A stretch of DNA of 29,684 nucleotides, from positions 1 through 29,684 of the forward strand of contig CAKUSI010000010.1 of assembly GCA_934678955.1 (NCBI GenBank), given 5' to 3'. Origin of the DNA: an uncultured Austwickia sp. GTDB lineage: Bacteria > Actinomycetota > Actinomycetes > Actinomycetales > Dermatophilaceae. How positions within the stretch are numbered: the first letter of the stretch is position 1; each line of letters starts with the position of its first letter. The position numbers were made by a program, and so were the translations under genes. The notes beneath the pieces were generated by a model. It was not told the origin of the DNA and did no database searches. It saw nothing but the letters and a program-made list of their open reading frames with translations. Positions 9,004-17,900 of the stretch are shown here, in pieces.

Positions 9004-9651
9004 GTGGAGATCTGCCCGAGCATCCTGTCCGCCGACTTCGCCAACCTGCAGGCCGCACTGGAGTCGATTCGCAACGCCGACTGGGCCCACGTCGACGTCA
9101 TGGACGGCCACTTCGTGCCGAACCTGACGATCGGCACGCCCGTCGTGGAGTCCCTGGCCAAGGTCAGCCCCCTGCCGCTCGACTGTCACCTCATGATCGA
9201 CGACCCTGACCGATGGGCGCCCGGCTACGTTGAGGCGGGCGCCGGTCGGGTGACCTTTCACGTGGAGGCCGCCGCCGATCCCGTGGGCACGGCCCGCGCG
9301 ATCCGGGCACTCGGCGCCAAGGCCGGGATCACCGTGAAACCCGGGACGCCGTGGGAATACGGTTCGCTGCTGCCCGAGGTGGACATGGTCCTCGTGATGA
9401 CCGTGGAGCCAGGGTTCGGCGGCCAGTCCTTCATGGCGGACATGATGCCCAAAGTAGCTCAGGTGCGTGAAGATATCGCACGATCCGGGCGCGAGGTGCG
9501 GGTCCAAGTCGACGGTGGGGTCGCGGCCGACACGATCGCGGAGTGCGTTCGGGCCGGTGCCGACACCTTTGTCGCAGGCTCCGCCGTGTTCCGGGGTGAC
9601 GCCGCCGCCAACGTCGACCTGTTGCGGCGGCTGGCGACGGCGGCCGCGTGA
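9004..9651 (+). CDS. rpe: Ribulose-phosphate 3-epimerase
   Basis: A 215-residue TIM-barrel enzyme of the pentose phosphate pathway that interconverts ribulose-5-phosphate and xylulose-5-phosphate. Family motifs run in order: [13 protein letters not shown] at the N-terminus, [12 protein letters not shown] (residues 30-41) with a metal and catalytic Asp, DCHLMI (61-66), [13 protein letters not shown] (134-146) and VQVDGGV (168-174) with the second catalytic Asp. The GTG start fits the family N-terminus exactly. The stop overlaps the start of the downstream sugar kinase (GTGA at 9648-9651). Ribulose-5-phosphate is also a substrate of the riboflavin pathway encoded 10 kb downstream. Confidence 0.96.
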   Translation: MEICPSILSADFANLQAALESIRNADWAHVDVMDGHFVPNLTIGTPVVESLAKVSPLPLDCHLMIDDPDRWAPGYVEAGAGRVTFHVEAAADPVGTARAIRALGAKAGITVKPGTPWEYGSLLPEVDMVLVMTVEPGFGGQSFMADMMPKVAQVREDIARSGREVRVQVDGGVAADTIAECVRAGADTFVAGSAVFRGDAAANVDLLRRLATAAA

Positions 9652-10688
9652 TCCACGACGTAGGAACGGACGCCGGCGACGCTCTGCCCATCGGCCATAG
9701 ACGCATGGCCGACCCCGGCAACGCCCATGACGGCCGCGAGGTCATCTGTCTCGGGATCGCCGTCTTGGACGTAGTCCAGCGCGTCAGCGCCCCACCGGTC
9801 TGGGGCACGAAATCGGTGGCTCAGAGCCTGAACTTGGCGGCGGGCGGTCCGGCGACGAATGCAGCCGTGACGGCGGCGCGGCTCCTGGGCCGGGCCACGC
9901 TGATCACGGCCCTTGGCGAGAGCTCCGTCGCCGGCCTGATCCGGGAGGACCTTGTCCGCCACCGCGTCGAGATCGTGGACATCGCCGGACCCGGGTGGGA
10001 GCCACCCGTATCCACCTGTCTTGTCGGTCCGAACGGGGAGCGTACGGTCGTCTCTGTCGGGGCCACCACCTCACCCTGGGAGCTCACCGAGGAAGCGCGT
10101 AGGGCTCTCGACGGTGACCGCCGATCCTCTCCTTCACGAAGGGTTCTCCTGCTCGACGGGCAGCACCCCGTGGCCGCCGCTCAGGCGATCCGGGACCGCC
10201 CAGCGGATTGCCTGGCGGTGCTGGACGCCGGAAGCGTCAAGGCGCAGGCTGAGGAGTGGCTCGCCGAACTCGACGTCGTCGCCGGATCCGCCGACTACGC
10301 GGCCGGCCTCGGGCTGAGCCTGGAGGGGGCCGTGCAGCACGTGCTGGGAAAGGGCGGGTCGGCAGCGATCATGACCGACGGCCCGCGGCCCATGTGTTGG
10401 GCGCCAGCCGGCGGAGCAATCTCCCATGTCCAGCCCCCGCATGTACAGGCGGTCGACACCCTCGGGGCGGGCGACGCCTTCCACGGGGCACTCGCGGCCG
10501 GGCTCGCGCACGGCTTGGCCCTCGGGGAGGCAATTCACCTCTCCTGCCGGGTGGCCTCCATGCGCGTCGCCCACGAAGGCGCGCGCGGCTGGCTCTCCCA
10601 CGTGGCTCCGTTGGCGGGGGCCACGCACGGGCCAAGTCGGGCCGAAGGACTTTCGCATCAGTTCAGTTCGCAGAGGAGGCCCGTATGA
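9648..10688 (+). CDS. PfkB-family carbohydrate kinase
   Basis: A 346-residue ribokinase-fold protein predicted to phosphorylate a sugar or nucleoside with ATP. Both family signatures are visible: the N-terminal glycine motif [18 protein letters not shown] (about residues 64-81) and the C-terminal [18 protein letters not shown] (270-287), where Asp276 is the catalytic base. The substrate cannot be read from sequence; fructokinase-, ribokinase- and ketohexokinase-like proteins all share these motifs. The GTG at 9648 overlaps the rpe stop. An ATG at 9705 (MADPGN) would give a start closer to the family norm, because the first 20 residues are not conserved. The end overlaps the dioxygenase-like gene (ATGA at 10685-10688). 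The coupling to rpe hints at pentose or ketose metabolism. Confidence 0.85.
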   Translation: MIHDVGTDAGDALPIGHRRMADPGNAHDGREVICLGIAVLDVVQRVSAPPVWGTKSVAQSLNLAAGGPATNAAVTAARLLGRATLITALGESSVAGLIREDLVRHRVEIVDIAGPGWEPPVSTCLVGPNGERTVVSVGATTSPWELTEEARRALDGDRRSSPSRRVLLLDGQHPVAAAQAIRDRPADCLAVLDAGSVKAQAEEWLAELDVVAGSADYAAGLGLSLEGAVQHVLGKGGSAAIMTDGPRPMCWAPAGGAISHVQPPHVQAVDTLGAGDAFHGALAAGLAHGLALGEAIHLSCRVASMRVAHEGARGWLSHVAPLAGATHGPSRAEGLSHQFSSQRRPV

Positions 10689-11566
10689 GTAGCGCACCGC
10701 GATTCACCGGCCCGGCGGAGGCCTACGACGCGTTCCTGCCCGGGGCGCTCGCCTCCGCGGGCGAGCGACGCCCGTGGGGGAGCGAGGACGGGCACCTCCC
10801 GGCGCTCTTCATCAGCCACGGCGCGCCGCCCGTCCTCGACGACCAGATCTGGATCGACGAGCTGTTCGCGATCGGCCAGTCGCTCCCATTGCCGCGCGGA
10901 ATCCTGGTGGTGTCCGCCCACTGGGAGCGCGCGCCCTTGGCCCTCGGGACGACGTCCGGAGCGACCCCGCTCTACTACGACTTCTGGGGATTCCATCCGC
11001 GCTACTACACGCTGACCTATCCCTCTCCCGACGCCGAAGAGGTGGCCCGGCTGGTCAGCGATACCTTGGCGGATCACGGGGGCAGCCCGCCGCAGCGAGA
11101 CCGCGAACGCGGCTTGGACCACGGCGCCTTCATCCCCCTGATGGCGATGTATCCCCGCGGGGACGTCCCCGTCGTACAGCTCAGCCTCCCGACCCTGGAG
11201 CCCGGACCGCTCCTGGAGCTCGGTCGACGGCTGCGCCCGTTGCGTGAGCAGGGCGTGCTCGTCCTCGGATCCGGGTACGCGACCCACAGCCTCGAGCCGG
11301 TGGTCCTGCGCAATCCGACCGGCCTGACGCCGTTCAACCAGGAGTTCGACGACTGGCTGTCGGCAGCGATCGACCGAGAGGACGTCGACGAGCTTGAGGC
11401 GTTCGCCACCCGCGCTCCGGGGGTGGCGCGGGCCCACCCCACCCACGAGCACTTCGCTCCGCTGTTCGTCGTGCTCGGAGCCGGGGACGTGGGACGCGAG
11501 CCGATCCGGACCGTGATCTCCGGGATCGGTCTCGGAAACTCCAAGCGTTCCTTCCAGATCGGCTGA
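10685..11566 (+). CDS. Class III extradiol ring-cleavage dioxygenase-like protein (LigB/DODA type)
   Basis: A 293-residue member of the LigB-fold family that includes 4,5-DOPA extradiol dioxygenase and E. coli YgiD. Candidate metal-binding histidines sit in LFISHGAPP (His45), VVSAHWE (His79), LDHGAFIPLMAMYP (His146) and HPTHEHFAPL (His254/256). YYDFWGFHPRYY (97-108) matches the family segment YYDFxGFP. The substrate is unknown; DOPA-like catechols are typical for the family. The frame is open upstream into the kinase gene, but the ATG at 10685 has a strong ribosome site (GAGGAGG at 10673-10679) and starts at the family position. Start-stop overlap with the kinase gene indicates an operon rpe-pfkB-ligB. 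Confidence 0.88.
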   Translation: MSSAPRFTGPAEAYDAFLPGALASAGERRPWGSEDGHLPALFISHGAPPVLDDQIWIDELFAIGQSLPLPRGILVVSAHWERAPLALGTTSGATPLYYDFWGFHPRYYTLTYPSPDAEEVARLVSDTLADHGGSPPQRDRERGLDHGAFIPLMAMYPRGDVPVVQLSLPTLEPGPLLELGRRLRPLREQGVLVLGSGYATHSLEPVVLRNPTGLTPFNQEFDDWLSAAIDREDVDELEAFATRAPGVARAHPTHEHFAPLFVVLGAGDVGREPIRTVISGIGLGNSKRSFQIG

Positions 11567-11685
11567 CGACGTCAACGCGACCGCATCGACGGGCGCTCGG
11601 CCGTCCCTGCATCGGCGACGACCAGTGCCTGCAAGGGATCGCTGACCGGCAGGTGGGCTGAGCGAGCGGAGAACTGCCGAGCGGC

Positions 11686-11722
11686 TTGACCTTCACGCGA
11701 CGTGAGCCTCCACAGTGGAGAC
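11686..11722 (+). promoter_or_regulatory. MerR/TipA-type promoter with operator dyad
   Basis: TTGACC (11686-11691) as -35, a 19-base spacer (11692-11710) and CACAGT (11711-11716) as -10 give the over-long spacing that MerR-family activators need. Inside the spacer, TCACG-CGA-CGTGA (11693-11705) is a perfect dyad. It resembles, from memory, the operator of the Streptomyces lividans tipA promoter. The predicted start of transcription falls 7 bases after the -10, on the ATG at 11723. That makes the adjacent regulator autoregulated and probably leaderless. Confidence 0.75.
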
Positions 11723-12562
11723 ATGACCGAGAAGACGGGCCGCGCGGCCGCCACACACCGCCAACCCGACGGCGACTTCTCCGGGATGGGGTCCGTGGAA
11801 GCGCTGCTCACCGTCGGGCAGGTCGCCGAGAGATTCGGCGTCACCCGCCGGACGTTGCACCACTACGACGAGATCGGTCTCGTCGTGCCGAGCGAACGTA
11901 GTCACGCGGGATACCGCCTCTACACCCATGAGGATCTGACCCGTTTGCAGCACGTCGTCGTCTACCGCCGGCTGGAGTTCGGCCTGGAGGAGATCGCCCT
12001 GCTCCTGGAGGAGCCGGCGAGTGTCGGCGAGCACCTTCGCCGCCAACGCGGGGCGGTTCTTGCCCGTCTCGACGAACTGCACGGTCTTGTCGAAGCCATC
12101 GATCACGCATTGGAGCACACCATGAACGACCAGAGCCTGACCCCGCAGGAGATGAAGGAACTCTTCGGCGACACTTTCGAGGAGAGCTACGCGGCCGAGG
12201 CGCAGGAGCGGTGGGGTGACACCGACGCCTGGCGCCAGTCCCAGGAGCGCACCAAGGGTTACACGCGCGCCGACTGGGAGCAGGTCAAGGCCGAGGGGGA
12301 CGCGGTCAATGCCGCTTTCGCGGCATGCGTCGATGCGGGCGCGCCCGCCGACGGCGAGCAGGCCGCGGCCGCCGCCGAGCAGCACCGGGCCTCGATCGAG
12401 CGGTTCTACGACTGCTCGTACGAATTCCACGTCAACCTGGCCCAGATGTACGTGTGCGACCCGAGGTTCACCAAGACGTACGACGACGTCCGCCCGGGCA
12501 TGGCGCGCTACGTCCACGACGCCATCATGGCCAACGCCGCACGCCACGGCGCGCGCGCCTGA
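11723..12562 (+). CDS. MerR-family transcriptional regulator with TipAS drug-binding domain
   Basis: A 279-residue TipAL-like regulator. The N-terminal winged-helix part has LLTVGQVAERFGVTRRTLHHYDEIGLVVPS (residues 28-57), GYRLYTHEDL (63-72) and a dimerisation helix to about residue 135. The C-terminal TipAS antibiotic-recognition domain (about 136-275) includes FGDTFEESYAAEAQERWG and FYDCSYEFHVNLAQMYVCDPRF. Streptomyces TipAL binds thiopeptides covalently through a cysteine in this part; Cys231 in FYDCS is the likely equivalent, but this needs an alignment. A GTG at 11702 is in frame, but it lies inside the operator, so I prefer the ATG at 11723. It likely senses amphipathic drugs and activates itself and efflux or resistance genes elsewhere. 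It is convergent with the fabG-like gene. Confidence 0.9.
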   Translation: MTEKTGRAAATHRQPDGDFSGMGSVEALLTVGQVAERFGVTRRTLHHYDEIGLVVPSERSHAGYRLYTHEDLTRLQHVVVYRRLEFGLEEIALLLEEPASVGEHLRRQRGAVLARLDELHGLVEAIDHALEHTMNDQSLTPQEMKELFGDTFEESYAAEAQERWGDTDAWRQSQERTKGYTRADWEQVKAEGDAVNAAFAACVDAGAPADGEQAAAAAEQHRASIERFYDCSYEFHVNLAQMYVCDPRFTKTYDDVRPGMARYVHDAIMANAARHGARA

Positions 12563-12584
12563 CCGAGGGGTGGAGGGGACAGCG

Positions 12585-12603
12585 GCCGCTCACATGAAGC
12601 GGC
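12585..12603 (+). terminator. Hairpin after the TipA-like gene
   Basis: GCCGCT (12585-12590), loop CACATGA and AGCGGC (12598-12603) form a perfect 6-base-pair stem followed by TTGCAT. It lies 22 bases after the regulator's stop, between two convergent genes. It may end transcription of the regulator, though the T-tract is weak. Confidence 0.4.
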
Positions 12604-12630
12604 TTGCATAATCCACTCACATGAAGCGGC
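12589..12630 (+). repeat. 15-base direct repeat spanning the fabG-like stop codon
   Basis: CTCACATGAAGCGGC occurs at 12589-12603 and again at 12616-12630, 27 bases apart. The second copy encodes the last residues (RFM) and stop of the minus-strand SDR gene. The first copy, outside the gene, forms the 3' half of the hairpin at 12585-12603. This looks like a local duplication of the gene's 3' end. Confidence 0.6.
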
Positions 12631-13357
12631 CGCCGGTCACCTCCAACACGGAGCCGGTCATGTAGGAGGACATGTCGCCGGCGAGGAACAGCGCCACCGA
12701 CGCCACCTCGGCGGGCTCGCCGGCCCGGCCGAGCGGAATCCCGCCCATCTTCTCCTCCCAGGCGCCGCTCGGCATCGCCTCGGTCATCGCCGTGCGGATG
12801 AGCCCTGGCTGGATGGCGTTCACGCGGACGCCGTGGCGGGCCAGCTCTTTGGCCGCGGCCTTGGTCAGCCCGACGATGCCCGCCTTCGCGGCCGAGTAGT
12901 TGGTCTGGCCGACCAGCCCGACCTTGCCCGACACAGAGGAGAGGTTGACGATCGAGCCGCTCCCGCGCTCGCGCATGTGGGCTCCGGCGAGCCGGGTCCC
13001 GTTCCAGCACCCTTTCAGGTGGACGGCGATCACCTGGTCGAACTGGTCCTCGGTCATCGTCCGCATCGTCGCGTCGCGGGTGATTCCGGCGTTGTTGACC
13101 ATGACGTCCACGGCGCCGAACCGGGCGACGGCCGCGTCGATGAGTTCCTGGACGTCGTCGGCCCGCACGACGTCGCACCGGGCGGCGACCGCCACGTCCT
13201 GATCGCCCAGGTCGCGCGCGGCGGCCTGGGCGGCGTCCAGGTCGAGGTCTCCGATGACGACGCGGGCTCCCTCATGCACGAATGCCGACGCGATGGCGAG
13301 GCCGATGCCTTGCGCTCCGCCGGTCACGACGGCGGCCTTCCCATCGAGCATGCCCAT
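12617..13357 (-). CDS. Short-chain dehydrogenase, FabG-like 3-oxoacyl-ACP/CoA reductase
   Basis: A 246-residue classical SDR. The NAD(P)-binding motif TGGAQGIG lies at residues 12-19, NNAG at 88-91, and the catalytic Ser140/141, Tyr154 and Lys158 in NLSSVSG and [30 protein letters not shown] and the ending [10 protein letters not shown] are typical of FabG. The fold predicts reduction of a 3-oxoacyl thioester or a related ketone; fatty-acid synthesis, polyester or xenobiotic metabolism cannot be told apart from sequence. The ATG has GGAGGGA a few bases upstream. It is the last gene of a minus-strand run after the synthetase and M1 peptidase genes, 112 bases behind the peptidase. Confidence 0.9.
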   Translation of the reverse strand: MGMLDGKAAVVTGGAQGIGLAIASAFVHEGARVVIGDLDLDAAQAAARDLGDQDVAVAARCDVVRADDVQELIDAAVARFGAVDVMVNNAGITRDATMRTMTEDQFDQVIAVHLKGCWNGTRLAGAHMRERGSGSIVNLSSVSGKVGLVGQTNYSAAKAGIVGLTKAAAKELARHGVRVNAIQPGLIRTAMTEAMPSGAWEEKMGGIPLGRAGEPAEVASVALFLAGDMSSYMTGSVLEVTGGRFM

Positions 13358-13469
13358 GGCTCGTTCCCTCCGCGCGCTGTCGCTTCGTCCTGCCGTCGCG
13401 GTGATCGTCGCACGTCCGGGAGAGCGGGCGGAACCGGAGCGCCGGCCGGGGACCGGCCTGGTCTCGGTC

Positions 13470-14780
13470 TCAGGGCAGCGGCGTTTCGTACAGCCACGGG
13501 TCGAACCAGGCCGGCTTGACTCCAGTCACGGCCGCGGCCTCCGCCACGAACATCGCGGTGGTGACGGTCCCGTACCGGTGCCGCGCGCACCACGAGCGCA
13601 GGAGGGCGAAGAACCGCTCGTCGCCGACCCGCTCCCGCAGCGCGTGCAGCAGGCAGGCCCCTCGCTTGTACACCCGGTCGTCGAACATCTTCTGCGGGCT
13701 CGGATCGGCCAGGAGCAGGTCCTGTGCCTTACGCGCCAGGCCGCGGTAGTGCATCTGCGCGTGCGCGGCCGCCGGCCGGCCGCCGGAGCGCTCCGACCAG
13801 AGCCACTCGCTGTAGCAGGCGAACCCTTCGTGCAGCCAGATGTCCCGCCAGTGCTCCAGCGTCACCGAGTTGCCGAACCACTGGTGCGCGAGCTCGTGGG
13901 CGACCAGCCGCTCCCGCTCCCACCCCGGCGCGACGTAGTTGCTCCCGAAGATCGACAGGGTCTGCGCCTCCAGGGGGATCTCCAGCGGATCCTCGGTGAT
14001 CACCACGTCGTACCGCGCGAAGGGGTACGGCCCGAACAGCTCGGAAAACGCCTCGATCATGTCCCCGTGGCGCATCATGGGCCCGGCCTCGACCTGCGCC
14101 CGCAGCAATGGCGGGAAGTGCAGCCGCACCGGGGTCACGCTGCCCGGCACGTCCCTCGTGGCGTACCGGCCGATCTGGAGCGTCGCGAGGTAGGAGGCCA
14201 TGGGCTCGGGCTGTTCGTAGATCCACGTCGTACGGCTGGAGCGGCGCCGCGTGGCGACCAAGGAGCCGTTGGCGACGACCTCGTAGTCGTTGTCCGTGGT
14301 GATCGAGTACCGATAGCGCGCCTTGTCCCCGGGTCGGTCGTTGCACGGGAACCACGACGGGGAGCCGTGCGGCTGGCTGGCGACGATGACGCCGTCCTCC
14401 AGCTCCTCCCAGCCCGCGAGGCCGTCGATGCCGCGGACCTGGGTCGGGTTGCCCGCATACCGGATCCGGACCGTCGAGGTCCGACCTGCGGGCAGCGGCC
14501 GGCGCGGCACGATCGTCAGCCGCACGCCGCGGTGGGTGACCTTGGCCGGGCCACCATCGACGGTGACCTTCACGACCTTGAGGCGGTGCAGGTTCAGGGT
14601 GAAGCGCTCCAGCGGGCCGGCGACCGGTTCGACCTGGAGCAGGGCCTCGCCCTCCACGTGGTTGCCGGCGAGCTTGATGTCGAGGTCGATGTCGTAGGAG
14701 AGCACGCGCAGCGACGGGTCGCCGTGGCCGGGCACGTACGCCTCGTTGTCGCGGCGCGTCTCCGGCGTCCTCCTGCTCAC
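13470..14780 (-). CDS. M1-family metallopeptidase (aminopeptidase N-like, short form)
   Basis: A 436-residue gluzincin with an N-terminal beta domain and a thermolysin-like catalytic domain. It lacks the long C-terminal helical domain of full-size aminopeptidase N. The zinc site is complete: [11 protein letters not shown] (from about residue 295) with the downstream Glu of [12 protein letters not shown] (about 318). The exopeptidase GAMEN motif is replaced by EIPLEAQT (about 267-274), which may change substrate choice. No signal peptide or membrane segment is seen, so it is probably cytosolic. The GTG at 14780 has GAGGG 6 bases before it; an in-frame GTG at 14804 adds 8 residues. A -10-like TAAGAT lies on the same strand at 14837-14832. 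The upstream gene is the Pls-like synthetase, 161 bases away. Confidence 0.87.
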   Translation of the reverse strand: MSRRTPETRRDNEAYVPGHGDPSLRVLSYDIDLDIKLAGNHVEGEALLQVEPVAGPLERFTLNLHRLKVVKVTVDGGPAKVTHRGVRLTIVPRRPLPAGRTSTVRIRYAGNPTQVRGIDGLAGWEELEDGVIVASQPHGSPSWFPCNDRPGDKARYRYSITTDNDYEVVANGSLVATRRRSSRTTWIYEQPEPMASYLATLQIGRYATRDVPGSVTPVRLHFPPLLRAQVEAGPMMRHGDMIEAFSELFGPYPFARYDVVITEDPLEIPLEAQTLSIFGSNYVAPGWERERLVAHELAHQWFGNSVTLEHWRDIWLHEGFACYSEWLWSERSGGRPAAAHAQMHYRGLARKAQDLLLADPSPQKMFDDRVYKRGACLLHALRERVGDERFFALLRSWCARHRYGTVTTAMFVAEAAAVTGVKPAWFDPWLYETPLP

Positions 14781-14831
14781 CACTCGCCCTCTCTGGTGTG
14801 CCACGGCCCCTCATTTCTCTACCGGCCGGTC

Positions 14832-14837
14832 ATCTTA
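14832..14837 (-). promoter_or_regulatory. Candidate -10 element for the M1 peptidase gene
   Basis: On the minus strand this reads TAAGAT, a good actinobacterial -10, placing transcription start near 14825, about 45 bases before the chosen GTG. It sits in the 161-base gap after the synthetase gene. The peptidase may therefore have its own promoter besides any read-through. Confidence 0.4.
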
Positions 14838-14941
14838 GGGGCAGGCGTCGACAGGGCGTATGGCGACCGGTCGTGGGAGGCCGGCGCCGCCTTCGTACCG
14901 CAGCGAGTTCCCGGGGACCCGGGTGCACCGCGCCGGCGCCA

Positions 14942-17900
14942 TCAGCGCCACGGACCGATCGGGTTGCCGATCCACCGGGTCCGCTCGGGGACCGACTCCC
15001 CGCGCATCACGAGGGAGACAGGCCCGACCGTGGTGTGTCGCCCGATGGAGGCCGCCGGCAGGATCACCGAGTTGGGGCCGAGGGTGGCGCCCTCGTGGAG
15101 CGTGACCGTGTCGATGGCGAGCACCCGGTCGTGGAAGAGATGCGTCTGGACGACGCACCCGCGCCCCACCGTCGCGCCGTCCTTCAGCGTCACCAGGTCG
15201 GCCTCGGGAAGCCAGTACGACTCGCACCACACCCCAGCACCGATCCGCGACCCCATCGCGCGGAACCACAGGTTCAGCCACGGGGTGCCGAGTAGCGCCC
15301 GCAGCAGCCACGGGGCCGCGAGTTGCTCGACGAACGTGTCCGAGAGCTCGCTGCGCCATACGAGCGAGCTCCAGAGGGGATGGTTCTCGCGGCGCACCCG
15401 CCCGATGAGCGCCCACTTCGCGACGATGGCGAGCAGGCCGGCGAGCGCTCCGAAGACCACCAGCATGACCCCGCCGAGCAGGGCCGCCGCAACCCAGCCG
15501 AGGGCGACGGTCACCGCGACGAGGGCCGCGACCGCACCCGCATACCAGATCCCTTGGGCCACCACCGCGAGCGCCCGGCAGGTTTCGACCGCGCCGCGGG
15601 CGACCCGCAGCCCGCGGGTGGGACGGTACGTGCGGCTCCGGTCAGCCGTGGTGAGCTGGCGACGCAACGGGGTCGGCGGGCTGCCCAGCCAGGACGTGCC
15701 GCGCTTGGCCTTGCCGCGGCGGGGGGCGGCGGACAGCACCGCCACCAGCCCCCGCTTGGGCACCTTGCGCCCCGGTGCGGCCATCCCGGAGTTGCCGACG
15801 AAGGCGTGCTTGCCCACCTTCACCTGCTCGACGCGAAGCCACCCGCCGCCCAGCTCGTACCCCCCGATGAGCGTGTCGTCGGCCAGGAAGGCCCCGTCGC
15901 CCACCGTGACCAGGCGGGGGATGAGCAGCACGGTGGACGCCTCGACGTCCTTCCCGACCCGAGCTCCCAGGGCACGCAGCCACCACGGCGTCAATGCGCC
16001 CGAATAGAGGGGGAACAGCCAGGTCCGGGCCTCGTCGAGGAGCCGCAGCGTCGACCAGGCCTGCCACGCGACCCGGCCCTGCACGGGGTAGTGCCCGGGC
16101 TTCAGCCCGACGCCGAGTGCGCGCACGCTGACGCCGACGAGCAGGACGAGGACCGCGAACGCCGCGAGGGAGGCCACCGGCGCCCAGGCCAGCGCGGCGC
16201 GGGCTGCCTCGTCGGTGGTGGGGGCCGTCAGCGGGGTGGACCAGCCCGCCAGCCGGCCCACCCCCTCGACCAGGGCGAAGGCCGCGGCCACCGACGCCGC
16301 GGGGTAGAGCGACATCAGCGTGCCGAAGAGGGCGTACGCGAGCACCCACGGACGCCGGTTCACCGGCTTGCGGTCCGCCCACGGGCCGCGGGCCGGCCCG
16401 AACCGCTGCGCGGGAGCCCCGGACCAGAACTCGCCGTCCGGCACCCTGCCGAAGACCGCCGCGCCCGGCGCGACCTCGGCGTCCTGGCCGATGTCCGCCC
16501 CGGGCAGGAGCGTGCTGCGCATCCCCACCCGGGCGCGCCGCCCGATCCGGATCTGGCCGAGCACGAACCGGTCCCCGTCCAGCCAGTGCCCCGCGAGGTC
16601 CACCTCGGGCTCGACGCTGCAGCCGTTGCCGAGAGTGAGCGCTCCCGTGACGGGGGGGAGACTGTGCAGGTCGACGTGTCGACCGATGTCGGCACCGAGC
16701 AGGCGCGCATACCAGCGGTTCAGCGCCGCACCGGCGAGGGAGACGGGACCGATCTCATCCACGAGCCGCTCGGCGAACCAGACGCGCAGGTGCACTCGAC
16801 CCCCGCGCGAGTACGTGCCGGGCCGCACGCCCGCGAGCACGAGCCGCGCCAGCCCCGCAGCGAGGAGCATCTTGCCCGGCGGGAAGATGAGCAGCGCCCA
16901 GCCGGCCAGGAGCGGCAGCACGACGGCCGCGGACGTCCAGGTGGCCGGGCCGATCCCGAGCGCGGCCGGCACGGGGGAGTCGGTCAGGATCGCCGCGGCG
17001 AGCAGGCCGAGCCCGATCCAGGTGAGCCAGCGCAGGGCCCCGATCGTGCGCGCCACGAGCAGTCCGACGGTCTGGACCCAGCCGGAACGCCGCCGGACCG
17101 GGTCGATCTCCCGCCGGGAGGGTCCAGGCGCCGCCGCGCCCTTCTCCAGCTCGGCCGCGAGCGCACGCAGCGTGGAGTGCTCGTACACGTTCGCGACCCG
17201 GATGCTGGGGTACCGCTGCCGCAAGCGGCTGACCAGCAGCGCCGCGGACAGGCTGGAGCCGCCGAGGTCGAAGAAGTCGTCGTCGAGGGCGCGCGCCGGG
17301 GTGCCCAGCAGTTCGCGCCACAGCTCGTTGACGAAGGTCTGCACGCCGTCCAGCTCCAGCGTCGGCTCGGCGGCGTCGTCCGACGACTGCCCGCTCGCAC
17401 CCGCAGGCAGCGGCCACGGCAGCGCGTCGCGGTCGACCTTGCCGGAGGTGCGGGTGGGCAGGTCGTCCACGATCGCGAGGCGGGGCACGAGCGCGGCCGG
17501 GAGATCCTGGCGCAACCGGGCGAGCGCCTCGGGGCGGTCGAACGTGTCGTCGACGACGAGGTAGCCGACGAGGATCGCGGTGCCGGCGTCGGTCGAGCGG
17601 ACGGCGGCCGCCCCGCCGAGCACGCCCGGCAGGTCGTGCAGCCGCGTGTCCAGCTCGCCCAACTCGATGCGGCGGCCCCCCACCTTGACCTGGTCGTCGG
17701 CGCGCCCGCGAAACAGCAGCCCTTCGCCGTCGAAGCACACGAGGTCCCCGCTGCGGTAGGCGCGCTCCCAGCCGAGAGAAGGCATCGGCGCGTACTTCTC
17801 GGCGTCCTTCACCGGGTCCAGATACCGGCCGAGCCCGACGCCGCCGATGACCAGCTCGCCGTCGACCCCCGGCTCGACCTCGTGCCCGTCGGCGTCGACG

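Noticed and set aside
10256..10684. Upstream extension of the dioxygenase-like gene
   Set aside because: It lies out of frame inside the sugar kinase gene and is Arg-rich; the ATG at 10685 has a strong ribosome site and the family N-terminus.
13254..16007. A 917-codon open frame on the plus strand across the SDR, M1 and synthetase genes
   Set aside because: It runs antisense through three recognisable genes and a gap, with no protein-like pattern.
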